A DNA stretch of 64,000 bases from assembly GCA_025765615.1 (NCBI GenBank), contig JAIVFJ010000103.1:124001-188000 (forward strand). Direction: 5' to 3'. Made by a program: the position numbers and the translations under genes. How positions within the stretch are numbered: position 1 is the first letter of the stretch; each line of letters begins with the position of its first letter. Below the pieces are notes generated by a model. The model was not told the DNA's origin. It made no database searches and worked only from the letters and a program-made list of their open reading frames with translations. Of the stretch, positions 42,855 through 53,760 are shown in pieces. Source of the DNA: Zopfochytrium polystomum (lineage: Eukaryota > Chytridiomycota > Chytridiomycetes > Chytridiales > Chytridiaceae).

Positions 42855-43387
42855 GAGCCAGAAATAGAAGGACGGGGCGGAGGGAGCGGCGCCGGCAGCA
42901 GCGAACATTTTTTTGCGTCTTCCGGAGTGCGTCCCGTCTGCCTTTCTTTCGCTCTTTTCTTTCTCTCTCTGTCTTTTTCTGGAATGGTCTGTCCGTATGG
43001 GTAGGGTCGTAGAATGGCAGTAGTGGGTTGTAGCTATAGTGGGCTTGCTGTAGGAACTTTTGCTCCCTCCCCCTGTACCCACTGCATGCTTGCGCGCTTG
43101 CCCATCCCCCGTTTTCCCTTCTACGTAATTACTTGTGTGCTTGTGCCTTCCCCCTTCTTTCCTCTCTCTCTCTCTCTCTGTCTTCCTCTCTCTGCCTCTC
43201 TGTCTCTGTCTCTCTCTCTCTCTTTCCCTCTATGGCGCTCTCTCTATTTTTTGGGGGTAGCGCGACCTGTGACTTTTTTTTTTTCGTTTGTGTCCAGAGC
43301 GACCATCACGCGAAAGACACGAAAAAGAAAAGAGAAATTATGACCAAAACGGGCCTACGGACGGACGGACAGACAGACAGACAGACC

Positions 43388-43419
<32 letters not shown>

Positions 43420-43505
43420 GGACTCCTTCGTCCTTGTCAGTTCAGTTCCACCAACGACCTTCCTTGTCAAAAACAACAACCAAAACGATCATCTGAAGGC
43501 ACAAG
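42855..43505. other. Spacer with (CT)n and (GACA)n arrays
   Basis: CT-rich tracts lie at 43,155-43,240 and a tetranucleotide (GACA)n array at 43,366-43,420. The latter is 85-140 bp before the next start codon, so it falls in the promoter or 5' leader. Confidence 0.7.
43366..43420 (+). repeat. (GACA)n tetranucleotide array
   Basis: About 12 units of GACA/CAGA with two base substitutions. It lies just upstream of the ZGPAT-like gene. Confidence 0.9.
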
Positions 43506-45573
43506 ATGGACGGCGGCGGGGACGGCGGCCGCGACGACGGCGCTGAAGAACAGCCGCAGCCGCAGCAGCAGCTGCTACACGACCACGACGGCGACGACAA
43601 CGACGGCCTCGACAACCACCACTACCGCCACCAACTCGAGCTCCTCAACCAGCTGGAGGCCCTCGACGTCGCACTCTCCGCCGACCCCGCGAACGAGGAC
43701 CTGCTCGCCCTCAGGGCCGACCTGCTCGCGTTCTTTGCAACAACCGCCGATGCCGCCGATGCCGATCCTCCGGATCCAGCAGCAACGACAACCGCCGCCG
43801 CCGATCCCGACCCCCCCGACGATCGCGACCCCGATGGCGACGAGCGTCGCGATCGCGAGGCATCTCCGCGGTGGCCGTTGGACGATCACCAGCACGACAC
43901 CGCCGCTGCCACCGCCACCGCCGCCGCCTTTGCCCCAGGCGACCGCTGCGCCCTCCCCTTCCCCGTCGGCCGCCGCGTCCTCCTCCTCCCCGCCCTCGTC
44001 GTCTCCACAAACCCCGCCGCCGGCACCGCCACGGTCCGCCCCACCACCCCCGTCTCCGCCCGCTGCCGCCGCCCGCCGGGCCACACCGTCCCCGCCGCCC
44101 TGCTCCTGCCCTTCTCCGCCGTGCACCCCGCCGCCGATGACATCGACGACGACCACGACGACAAAGGCGCCAGCCTCTTTGCCGTCGGCGCCGAAGTCCT
44201 CGCCCGCTACGACCCCGACGGCCTCTTTTACGAAGCCCGCGTCGTCGAGCGCCGCACCGCCGCCGTCGTCGTCAGGTACAATGACTACCCGGACCACCCG
44301 CCCGTCCCGCTCCCCGCCGACGCCGTCTTTCCCCTCGTCGACACCGGCATCAGGGTGCCCCGCGACGACGACGACGGCGGCGGGGAAGACGGGGATGAGG
44401 AAGAGGTGGTGGACGGCGCTGGAGGAGACGTAGACGCGAGCGACAGCGAGTGCGATGGCGCAGAGAGCGGGCCGGGGGATGCGGACGCGGCAGCCGAGGA
44501 GGAGGAAGATGACGTGCCGGCGTCACCGAGGCTCTTTAAATACGAGAACGGACAGGTGCGGACGGAGGGGGGGCCTGAATTGACCGATACAAATCTTTCT
44601 AACTGCCCACGACTGGAACACGCAGGAGTTGGGCGCGTGGGACGTGACCGGTAAGAACTTGCGTGAACTTCCAAATGCTTTCGGATTGAAAGGTGAAACT
44701 GACTAGGTCCTTGATCTGCAGGCGTCGCGTCCCGCTACCTGGCCAGCATGGGATACAAAGTGAACGGGACGGGTTGGGGGGTTGTGCCTGCATCCATCCC
44801 CACCCTTTTTTCTCTCATCATCTCATCAGCGCTGTTGATTCAAAACAAAAATCCAAACAAAACAGGGCGAAGGCCTCGGCCGGCGCGGCAACGGCATCGT
44901 CCGCCCTATCGAGGCCGTCATCCTGACGCCCGGCCGCGGCCTCGGCTTCGAACCGAAAACCCGGAGCCGCAGCCGCCGCCGACGCGGCGCGAAGCGGAAG
45001 CGCGAGGAACCGAACGGCAGCGGCGACGAGCCCGGCGGCCGCCGCGGCGCACGGAAATCGTCGCGCGCCGTCGACGCCGCCGCCGCCGCCGCCGCCGCCC
45101 CGCGAGACCTGTTCGCCTTCCTCAACGCCGCCGTCGGCGGCGGCGCCGACGGCGACGACGACGGCGACGGCGGCACCCATACCCGCACCGAAACCCACGC
45201 CGCCTCCAAGCCCGCGCCCCCGCGCGCGTCCCCGTTCCCTGCCCGCGGCCGTCCCACCCCGCCACCACCCGCCCCGCGCCACCCCACCAAACCCGCCGCC
45301 GCCGCCGCCGCACCCGCGACCCCAACCCCTGCAGCCGACCGCGCGGCCCTGCTCCGCCTTTCGCAAAAGCAGTCCGCGCTCCGCGGCGAGATCGCGCGGG
45401 CCCGCGCCGCCGTCGCGCGCAACGCGCGGGCGCGCGACGCCGCCACCGCCGCCGCGTTCGCGAGGCGGATCGCGGCGCTGGAGGGGAAGCTTGGGGAGGT
45501 CGAGAGGGAGGAGGAGAGGGTTAGGAGGAGGGTCGAGGGGGAGAGGGTCAGGAAGGGAATGGCGGCGTTTTGA
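43506..45573 (+). CDS. ZGPAT-like G-patch protein (Tudor-like + G-patch)
   Basis: Exons 43506-44555, 44626-44650 (a 25-nt microexon), 44722-44759 and 44866-45573 join in frame to 606 residues. The order matches the ZGPAT family: an N-terminal helical segment (HQLELLNQLEALDVALS), an acidic/low-complexity stretch, a Tudor-like strand region (GAEVLARYDPDGLFYEARVV, VVVRYNDYPDHPPVPL), then a G-patch assembled across three exons (ELGAWDVTG, VASRYLASMGYK, GEGLGRRGNGIVRPIEAVIL) and a C-terminal coiled coil (LLRLSQKQSALRGEIARA...). G-patches bind and activate DEAH helicases. The CCCH zinc finger of ZGPAT is not visible; only a Cys-poor stretch (ARCRRPPGHT) occupies its place. It is very GC-rich with strong Ala/Asp/Pro bias. 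Nuclear RNA-processing or transcription roles are inferred from the family. Confidence 0.82.
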
Positions 45574-46694
45574 GGTTTAGGGCAGAGGCGGGCGGGCGGT
45601 GAGCGGGCGGTGAGCGGGTGGTGGTCGGGCGCGCGGGGCGTGTGCGTTGCGGTTTTTTTTTTTGTGTTCATAAGAGAAGATAAATATTCATGGCAGTTCG
45701 AGCGTCGCGTTTGCGCCCCGCCTTCCCTTCTTCTTCCGACACTGGACAACGTCTAATCAGCCAAAGTACACTTCACGCTCTCTCTTCCTCCTTCCCTTCT
45801 CTAGTGGGAATTATTAATATATTATGTATGTAGGGTATTAATATTTAATATGAAGAAGAAGAAGAAGAAGAAAACGGGGGGGAAAGGGCGTGATTTTTTT
45901 TTTTTTTCCTTTTTTTAGGAAGAGTGAGATGCCACGCAGGTATGGCAGGAAGCCAAGGACCTTGACAGAACCAAGCGCGTTACCGCACACAGGCCACCCT
46001 TGCTGCTAACACTACTGGGAGCCAAAGTAAACAACAACAAGAAAACTACAACAACAACGAAAGGTGGAGAAAACATAAGGCCTCGGCCTTGCGGAAAGTG
46101 TCAATCTGACAGCGGAGTAAGTGGTTGGAAGGAGTCAGGAAGGAAAAGGGCAGAGCTGTGGAAAAAGGGTGGAGCAGGGGAGGTGGGAGGCGCTTAGTGC
46201 ATGTCTGGCGGTACAGGATGTGGGGGACGCATAATTGGTGTGTGGAGTTGGATTGGAAACAGTGAACCGTGTGCCGAATCCAGAGTGTTCCAAGAGCTGG
46301 GCGAGCAAGGCCAAGGTAGTTAGTGTTGGCGCCAGATCCGAATACCGCCTTGCAAGAGGAGCTAATCAGGAGGACAGGTGTTGGAGTAGTGGCGACTGCA
46401 TGTACCGCATTGAGGAGCACGAGGGGGCGTTGGGTGCTGCTGCGTGAGGGCGTGTGAGCCGCGAGACAATTGAATCTAGACAATTTTATTGCTATTTAAT
46501 ATTTCTTTGCTTGTCTTTTTTTTTTACCTCCTTTGAGCCGGGCACGTCACATTCTTTGTTTTCTTTTTCTTTGTTGTACTGTACTTTTTTTTTTTTTTTT
46601 TTCTCGTGTCCGCACGCAGAGGAGACAAGACAGACAAAGGGAGAGACATCGTTGAAGAGAGCCTCTCTTTGTTGCTCGCTCTCTCACTCTCACA

Positions 46695-46737
<43 letters not shown>

Positions 46738-46899
46738 ACTCTCTCTCTCTCTCACTCTCACTCTCACTCTCACTCTCTCTCTCTCTGTCGCTCTCTCTCT
46801 CTCACTCTCACTCTCTCTCTCTCTCTCTCTCTCTCTCGCTCTCTCCCCTCTCTCTGTCTCTCTCCGCGTCCCCTCGGAACAGGCCCAGCCACACACTCA

Positions 46900-46938
<39 letters not shown>

Positions 46939-47212
46939 CAAGCTTAGCTGTCCTCACTCCTCACTCCTCACTCCTCACTCACTCAAACCACCCCTCCTCC
47001 TCCTCCATCTCCACTTCTTCCCCATCCTCTACCTCCACCCCCACTCACACACCCCCTACTCCACCTACCTACTACTCACACCAACTCATCCTCCTCCACC
47101 TGCGCCGCCGCCTCTTCTTTGGCTCTTTTTTAACCGAGTCCTCCTCCTCCACCTCCTAACGCTCCTCCTGCTCCCCTACTCCCCATTTCCTTGCCCGGGG
47201 CCAGCTTTCTCA
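45574..47212. other. Long spacer with CT and AC microsatellites
   Basis: (GAA)n lies at 45,853-45,872, T-runs at 45,894-45,917 and 46,584-46,601, (CT)n at about 46,670-46,860 and (AC)n at about 46,898-46,936. Downstream C/T-rich DNA leads into the next gene. The long open frame across the CT tract is an artefact of the dinucleotide repeat. No gene is seen. Confidence 0.65.
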
Positions 47213-49030
47213 ATGACCTCCGTCGCCGAAAGCCCCCGCGAAGCGCCCCCAACAGCGAAACACATCCCCCGCCCCCGTCCTTGCCCTGCGCTCCTCCAAC
47301 ACCTCGCTGCCGACAGCCGCAGGCGCAAGACGAGGAAGCCCAGCGCGGCTCGCCCCCCCACCCTCTTCCGCCTCAGCACGCGCCCCACCCGCGTACACTC
47401 AAAGCCCGCCCGCCACGCCGCCGTCGCCGTCGTCCCCTCGTCTGTCGCCACTGTCGGTGGACGCCGCCGCTCACCACCGCCAACATCAAGAGGCCGGAGC
47501 CGCGCGCACGCCGCCCGCCTCGCCCTCCCCCTCCACCACCCCGCTCGACGAAAAACCCCTCATTGCCGACACCTCCACCCTCACCCCGGCCTGGAGCGCC
47601 GTCCACGCCGCCGCCGGATCCCCCAGCACCGTCACCACCGCCCACACCGTCGGCAGCGGCGGCGACTCGCCCGACGAGCGCCGCAAGTCGCCCAGCATGC
47701 GCTCCATCGAAGCCTTCTTCGTATCCCACCCGCTCAGCATCTCCGTCGACGCCGATCCCCCCGCCTCCTCCGCCTCTTCGTCAACCGCCGCCGCCCCGCC
47801 GCAACCGCCGTCCCCATCGCCGTCGTCGGCCCCGCCGTCCCCGCGCCCCGCCTCTGCTACCCCGTCCACCCCGTCGCGCTGGCGCCGGTCCCGTTCCCCG
47901 TCCCCGTCCCCCTCGCCCGCCGCACCTGCAGCGGCGGCGGCGGCCGCCGTCGACGCCGCCGTGAGAGTCGAGGTGCGCCAGGTCGCCCGGCGCCTCGAGC
48001 AGACTCGGAGAAGCGTCCTCTGCGAGATCCCCCTGCGGTAAGCCGTGCGTGCGTGTGTGCTGGCTGTGTGTGCTGTGTGTGAGTGTGTGTGCGTGCGTGT
48101 GTTGCTGTGCGCCGCGTGCTGTGTGTGTGGCGCGCTTTCACGAAGTTCTATGTGGTGGCACTCACCACCCTTCGTCCACCCCGCCCCTCCACAACCTCGT
48201 GCCAGCTACGACAAGGGCTCCAACTTCCTCGACCCCGCCCTGCCCTTCGAGCTCGTCGGCCGCGTCGTCAACACCGAGTACGCCAGCCGCGTCCACGACC
48301 TCAACGCCCACCTCGCCAAACAAGCCTCCGTCGCCGACCCTGCCCCCACCGTCCGCTTCTACTCCATCGTTGCCGCAGTCGCAGTCACCGTCGTCGCGGG
48401 CGCCGTCGCCGCAGTCAGCAAAGCCACCCTCGTCCCCGCCGCCCTCGTCATACTCATCTCCCTCCCCATCGCTGGAACATTCTACGCCTACGCCGGGTCT
48501 ACCACGCTCAAGGTTCGTGGCCCAGCGCCGGGGACCCGCTTCCAACTGAAAAAGCCATTCCCGAAAAAAAAAACAAAAAAAAAAACAAAAAACAAAAATG
48601 TAAACAGGCCGAAACCACCCTCCGCCTCCACCTCCAAACCTGGACCGCCCTCGACGCCCCGCGCGCCCTCCACTGGTCCTCCCGCCGCCTCGTCCCGGAT
48701 TCGATGCCCCGCACCATCCGCCCGCGTCCCGTCCCCGTCCCGTGGTCCGTCGTCTGCGAATTCGTCCCGCGCGCCCACGCCGTCGCCGCCCAGACGTACG
48801 AGACGTTGCCGATGTACCGGAGCGCGGACCGCCATGATGACGATGAGGATGAGGACGTCCACCACGTCGACGACCGCGGCGATCACGCCCACGCCGACGA
48901 AGACGGCAACGGCGAAGGCGGCAACGGCGAAGGCGGCCACGGCGAAGCCCCCGTCTTTGTCGTCGTCGTCGTCGAGGAGCCAAACGCGAGCACCGCCCCG
49001 CCGCCACCACCGCCCTCGGGTTCTGCTTAG
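47213..49030 (+). CDS. Two-pass membrane protein, unknown family
   Basis: Exons are about 47,213-48037, 48206-48512 and 48608-49030, roughly 517 residues. The first exon encodes a disordered Ser/Pro/Ala region with phosphorylatable motifs (SPSMRSIEAFFVSHPLSI). Exon 2 contains a conserved-looking segment (EIPLR-YDKGSNFLDPALPFELVG) followed by two adjacent hydrophobic helices (FYSIVAAVAVTVVAGAVAAV and LVPAALVILISLPIAGTFYA). Exon 3 carries TTLRLHLQTWTAL, PWSVVCEFVPRAHAV, QTYETLPMYRS and an acidic tail. The frame with good codon pattern is open from 47,217, while the only nearby ATG (47,213) is one base out of register across several C-runs; a homopolymer-length error or a missing 5' exon would explain this. 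Family not recognised. Introns are 168 and 95 bp. Confidence 0.65.
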
Positions 49031-49639
49031 GGCCCGGGGGGATGGTGGGGGACCAGCGCCCATACCCGACCTTCTCTCTCTCTCTTTCTCCCTGCACATT
49101 GTGGCAAACATTTCGAGCGCGGTAGACTAATAACGAAATCGGTGTGATTTTCATGATGAGGAAAAAAGAAAAAAAGAAAAAAAAAAGAAGTAGTGTACAG
49201 CTTTGCCGCCACCCCCTCAACTCCTCGCAATCACGTCTCATTTTGAACCAAAAACAATCAAGCAAATCGACACCAACGACCTCGTCTTCCCTCAAAAAGA
49301 CACATGTCACTGGTGTGGTGTTGGCGCTGTGATGTCCTCCATAAGCTATCCATGTTCTGCCTCTCTACGCGTGTGCTACGCCCGTACCTCCTCTCACCTC
49401 ACACAGTCTTTCACTTTAACAGTATTTTTTTCTTTCCCTCTCCCTTTTTTTCATGTTTTTTTTTGTTTTTGGATTCTCCGTGGTTCTCTTCTTTTCTTTT
49501 TTTTTTTTTTTTTTTTTTTCACCATGTGAACTGGGGGAGGGAGGGAGGGTCTTATTCTGCTGCTCTTCTTCTTCTTCTTCTTCTTCTACTTCGGAGTTTT
49601 AAACTGAATATTGCGACTCACCAAACTGTGCAATCATAC
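49031..49639. other. T-rich spacer
   Basis: Downstream of the membrane protein: T-runs at 49,498-49,519 and (TTC)n at 49,563-49,590. No gene is seen. It is the transition to repeat block C. Confidence 0.6.
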
Positions 49640-50640
49640 TGAGTCATACTTCTGAGTGAATATTTGAACAACATGCAAGCAAGGAATTTGGGTACAATGA
49701 CTGTCTTCATGACTGTCATCCTCCAAATGAAACAACAAACTATAGCTGTTGTCGTCATCATCGTCTTCCATATCTTGTGGGGGAGTTGGCGGTTGATCTG
49801 AGGTGTTTGTCAATGATGATGGCGGCCGTCCCCTCAGAAGCCTGGCACAGTTGCTGGCGAGTACTAGAGGAGGGAGCACTGTCAGGAGGAGAGTTGGATA
49901 ATCAGCAGTAAGAGTCAAGTGGTGGCTTGACAGGCTCAAAAGAAGGAGAGTCGTCAGTTTCAGGAAAGCCAGTAAAATCATCAGAAAGAGAAGTTAAGAA
50001 ATCAGAATTAAGAGATTGAAGCTTAGCGTTGCTGCAGACAAGGCCAGGAAAGGCATGCTCAATGCAAGTTGCAGTGGCGTGCCTGAAGAATGGTCTGTCC
50101 AGCAAGGTCGTGGCTTGTCAGGAACAGGGCAGGACAGGGCAAGGCAGACAAGGAACTGAGAGGAGTGATGATTGTATTGGAAACAATAATTCACTTGTGG
50201 GATGGGACAGGTCCCCCATCCCCCTTTTATACCTTTTGAGAGTCTTCCTTGTCAAGACTCAAAGAAAGTTCCAGAAAGAGCAATTAGTAATACAATGATA
50301 CCAATGATACCAATGACAACAAGACAAGTCAGGAAAGCAAAGAAGGTTCCACAAGGTTCCATGAGGAATGTTCTAGAAGGTTCCAGAGGTTTCCAGAGGG
50401 TGACTCATAACATAGCTGAGGGCAATACACTCGCTGTCTGTGTTGAAGCCCACGAAGAGTCCAAGTGAGGCCCAATGAGAGAACTTGGCTTTGTGTGAGT
50501 TTGCAGGTTCTGTGTAATCATTGTTGAGTGTGACACAAGGTGGCGTTGGTTGGGTTTTCGGCCTTGGGAATATTCAAATGGAATTCGGCCAGTGTGAGTG
50601 TGCTGAACACAATTGCACAGGGATGAAGCATGGTGTATTG
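49640..50640 (-). pseudogene. Inverted copia pol fragment, split by an LTR
   Basis: Reading the minus strand, 50,640-50,413 and 50,115-about 49,905 match the plus-strand copia copy at about 31,408-31,870: GTCGAATTCCATTTGAAT, AAGGCCGAAAACCCAAC, CTCACTTGGACTCTTC, then AGCTTCAATCTCTTAATTC and GAAACTGACGACTCTCC. Residues 49,640-49,904 extend past the similarity as an acidic open stretch. The fragment covers late integrase and the linker before RT. It is interrupted by the LTR at 50,116-50,412. Confidence 0.85.
50116..50412 (-). repeat. Solo gypsy LTR nested in copia fragment
   Basis: It starts TGTCAGGAACAGGG and ends GACTCATAACA. The flanks, read on the minus strand, are AGCTA and AGCCA, a 5-bp target duplication with one mismatch. 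The uninterrupted copia copy at about 31,652 reads CTCAGCTACGACTTTGCT, giving the empty site. Confidence 0.92.
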
Positions 50641-50785
50641 CGTAGTTTGTCAACAGCACAAGCCAGCGCCCAGGTCTGCATTGGCGGTGGCTTGCTCTCC
50701 CCATGGGTATCGTTCTCACAATAAATTACAGTCACAATAGGTTCGGGTCTGTCTTGTGCCTCTTGCTGCTAACCAGTCGACAATA
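50640..50785 (-). repeat. Copia LTR fragment fused to internal sequence
   Basis: On the minus strand it reads ACTGGTTAGCAGCAAGAGGC, CAAGACAGACCCGAACC, CCCATGGGGAGAGC and AGCGCTGG-like words, matching the LTR copies at 25,203 and 28,763. It then passes directly into late integrase sequence (ACGCAATACACCATGC). The region between LTR and integrase is missing. Confidence 0.7.
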
Positions 50786-51612
50786 TGGTGTTTCTTTTGG
50801 TTGGTGTTGGTTCCACCAGCTAGGTGAAAATTCCAACTTTGATCCAATCCAAAAAAATTAAAAAAAAATTAGCAATAAAAAATGGGGACATGCAGAAACA
50901 AAACATTAACCTCCAAGGTCCAACCTGATCACAGCTGCAATGACGACAGGAAGTGTTGCGAAAGTTGCAATGGTGAGATTAGTGGTGGTATTTGTTGAAA
51001 TTCAATGGGGACGGGACGGATGCACAGTCGAGGGCGAGCAGAAGGTCTGACTGTCCCTCCAAAAGGTCTAATCCCATACAGCCATTGGTGGGCACTTTTG
51101 TGGGCGTCAGTGGGGGAGGGCGATAAAGCCAAGTGCCACTCAGACTGCGACCCTGTGTAATCAACTTGGGTGATTTGTGCTGTCTAAAGTTGTAAAAGGA
51201 GGAGAAAATCTCAAACTGATCGTTAGAAGCCTGGAAGTCAACAGCCCAGGCGTCGTCACTCACATTGTGATCACAATCTCCAACTCCACAGTGTTGATCA
51301 GGTGCTAGTACAAGAAGAGCTGTTCATTGAGGTGGTTTTTGGTAGTGCCAGCAGCGAAAAGTTGATTGGATGTTTTTGATCACGTCAAAAATGCCGTCTT
51401 CGCAGCGCTAACAGCAAGGGAGGGGATAGGCAACTGTAGGCACAGCACCATGATTGCCACAGCACCAAAGCTGTCTGAGGGAGCAAGCAACACTGGAACA
51501 TCCTCAATCTCCACAAAGCCCATTGACGTTTCTTGTGTGGGGTGCATCAGGAGGGAAACCCCTCACCACCGTTTCTGGTGCACAGCGCCAAGGCAAAACC
51601 CGGTCACAAGCA
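50786..51612. other. No feature recognised
   Basis: A minus-strand frame near 50,930-51,263 encodes a peptide with some retroelement flavour (STDAHKSAHQWLYGIRPF), but I could not match it to anything. No gene is supported. Confidence 0.4.
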
Positions 51613-51684
51613 AGCCCATGGTGGGGATTGAACCCGCAATCTCTCCCTTTGGAGAGGGACACAATACCACTTTGCTAAACGGGC
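51613..51684 (-). tRNA. tRNA-Trp(CCA)-like
   Basis: It is 72 nt. The anticodon loop CTCCAAA is exactly that of tRNA-Trp. The anticodon stem TCCCT/GGGAG has a C-A mismatch. The acceptor GCCCGTT/CATGGGC has six pairs. The T-arm GCGGG-TTCAATC-CCCAC has one mismatch. It is possibly decaying. Confidence 0.5.
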
Positions 51685-51713
51685 CTTGACACTTGGCAAG
51701 CACAGCAGTGGCC

Positions 51714-51838
51714 CCTTTCAGAGTACAAGATTTGACTTTTTCAAATTTTTGTTTTGATAAAGAAAACAATTGTTTGAAAAACAGATCTTTTATCAAAACA
51801 AAAATTAGAAAAAGGCAAATCTTGCACTGTGAAAGAGG
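51714..51838. repeat. Inverted repeat, hairpin element
   Basis: CAAGATTTGACTTTTTCAAA (left) mirrors TTAGAAAAAGGCAAATCTTG (right), continuing with TTTTTGTTTTGATAAA against TTTATCAAAACAAAAA. The arms are about 48-50 bp with a short spacer. Both strands encode nearly the same peptide because of the symmetry, so neither frame is a gene. It is MITE-like, 30 bp from the tRNA-Trp-like sequence. Confidence 0.85.
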
Positions 51839-52180
51839 CTATGGTGTGGACAAGAAAAGGTGTGCGGTCCTCTAATAGGGAAGGGGAGTATGCTGAGCAC
51901 AGTATGCTCAGCACCAACCTCTTCAATTTGTGCCTGCTTGTGCTTTGCGGTTGTTTGGTAGCTTTTACTAGCCCCTGCGTTCGCAATCTTCCTGTTCCAG
52001 CACTCGCACGTTGTGGAACATGTTTGAAGCTAATGCACCAAGTGTGCCAGCACGGTGCTTAAGGCTGAACTCACCCCCTGCATCTGGAGGTGGTTGCGCT
52101 TGGCACATTCCCCACCAGATGAGAATCTAGGCAACTCATTAGACTAACTGCTATCAAAAAACCCACTTTGACAGGGCGCT

Positions 52181-52254
52181 CCTCCCAAACCGGGAATTGA
52201 ACCAGGGTCTACCCCGTGGCAGGAGGTGATACTAGCCACTATACTAACTGGGAA
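52181..52254 (-). tRNA. tRNA-Gly(GCC)-like
   Basis: The anticodon arm ACCTC-CTGCCAC-GGGGT gives GCC. The acceptor TTCCCAG pairs with TTGGGAG using wobbles. The D-arm GTTAGTATAGTGGCTAGTATC is the same as in the Asp-like copy at 25,853. The T-arm CCTGG-TTCAATT-CCCGG has one mismatch. Confidence 0.6.
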
Positions 52255-52495
52255 TGCCACTTTGTGAGCACAAATACTCATAATGTGGTCTCTGAAGTTC
52301 CTAACAGTTGAAGCCACTGATGCCAATGGACCACTTTACGGCATGTTGAAACTCACTTCTTGATTGGCTGGTTTGTCTTTTCATGTGCAGTCTTTTTGCA
52401 TGACAATTCCAAGCTGTTGAGGGGGTTTTCCACCTGACAAAATCTTTGTTGTCCTGCCACTTGTGATTCCTCGCCCGTGCAACATGGGAGGCTCT

Positions 52496-52498
<3 letters not shown>

Positions 52499-52542
<44 letters not shown>

Positions 52543-52548
52543 TGTGGA
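52499..52548 (+). repeat. (TG)n microsatellite
   Basis: About 25 TG units with one interruption (TTTG). No gene context. Confidence 0.9.
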
Positions 52549-52929
52549 AAGACCGCTTGCAAATTCCTCAGCACAAACTGACTTCTTATGGAAACTATTT
52601 GTCCTGCTGTGCCTGATCCAGGAAATTTGCCTAGCAATTCGGTATGAATTTTGAAACTGTGCATCAGCCACACTCCTTGCACTTTCATTGAAAAGGCGGT
52701 TTTCCATAGCAATTTGTGTGCAGAACATTTTCAAGGCATTTCTCATCTTACCCTCTCTCCCCCTGCCCCCCATTTTGCCAAGAGGTGCAGATCTGCCACT
52801 CAGCCTCTTTATCTGCGTAATGGTTACAAATAAGACGCACCCAGCTCCCGCGCAGCGAGACTGGATGGAATGTCACAGGCTTCACAACAAGTTTTGTTAC
52901 TACTGCCAGGGGATCCCTACACTGCTATT

Positions 52930-53003
52930 GGGGGTATATATCAGTGGTAGATAGCTCGCTTCGCATGCGAGATGCCCAGGGTTCGATCCCCTCTGTGCCT
53001 CCA
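52930..53003 (+). tRNA. tRNA-Ala(CGC)
   Basis: It is identical to the Ala(TGC) gene at 26,945 through the acceptor and D-arm, with anticodon loop TTCGCAT (CGC). G3:U70 is kept. The T-stem has a 2-nt insertion (CAGGG-TTCGATC-CCCTCTG), so function is less certain. Confidence 0.7.
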
Positions 53004-53546
53004 CAGTGTCGTTGAAATGCATTTGAGTTATTTGTGTAACTGCCATTCTGACAAGAGGAGCTGTTCGGCGATGCACTCACAAAGCCTGTGTTCCAAACAG
53101 TCTCCCTGACTGGATGCACAAATCCAAGAAAATTGCTAAGGATTTCAATTTTATGTTCATCACGTACTTGCCAAAAAGGAGTGACAAGGGCCACTTGGCT
53201 GCAGCCACACCAAAATAACCAGCAAGCACACAAACAAAAACCCACTTGCACCTTCTCCTGCATCTCAGTATGAGATTCTTGAGTATCTCACACAAGGTGT
53301 CAGTCATAGATTTGGTTCTTCAGCTCTTACTCTACGATGATTCGGTACAACGCATTGTACAGTTTCACATGAAAATATTGTACCCCATCAGAAAGTGTAA
53401 ACAGTCTACTCTGGAAGTTGGGGCACCTGAGGCAAATCTGTTAAGGACATTGAAAATGTAATGCATAACTATATGAATCATTGATAATTGGGACAAGTGA
53501 GGGTGGGGGTGGCGTGTGTGTCTGTGATGGTGGGGGTGGCGATGGT

Positions 53547-53760
53547 GACAGAGGAGACGGATGGAATCAAAGTCAAATTTTTATCCATTATAATGTATGC
53601 AGGGGCATATTCCAACAGGGACTATGCTTGGGTTTGTGGTCCAGTGGTATGATTTCAGAGGAGACAGATGGAATCAAAGACAAATAACCTTCTTCTTTCT
53701 TATTGATTATAATGTGTGCGGTGTATATTGATTGGGTTTGTGGTCTGTGGTATGATTCCT
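53547..53760 (+). repeat. Tandem duplication carrying a tRNA 5' half
   Basis: Copy 1 (about 53,549-53,656) and copy 2 (about 53,657-53,760) both read CAGAGGAGAC-GATGGAATCAAAG-CAAAT, then TTAT-ATTATAATGT-TGC, then GGGTTTGTGGTC-GTGGTATGATT. Copy 1 ends in the first 25 nt of a tRNA-Pro; copy 2 runs into the full tRNA-Pro. Confidence 0.75.
53630..53654 (+). pseudogene. tRNA-Pro 5' half
   Basis: GGGTTTGTGGTCCAGTGG and the bases after it match the start of the tRNA-Pro at 53,734, with a more canonical D-loop (CCAGTGG). The remaining two thirds of the tRNA are absent. Confidence 0.8.

Noticed and set aside
44818..45749. Minus-strand frames opposite the G-patch gene
   Set aside because: Codon-biased shadows (Ala/Gly/Arg-rich) of the ZGPAT-like exon 4.
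46454..48082. Long plus-strand open frame of 542 codons
   Set aside because: More than half is Ser/Leu and Thr/His from CT and AC microsatellites. The real gene uses another frame from about 47,217.
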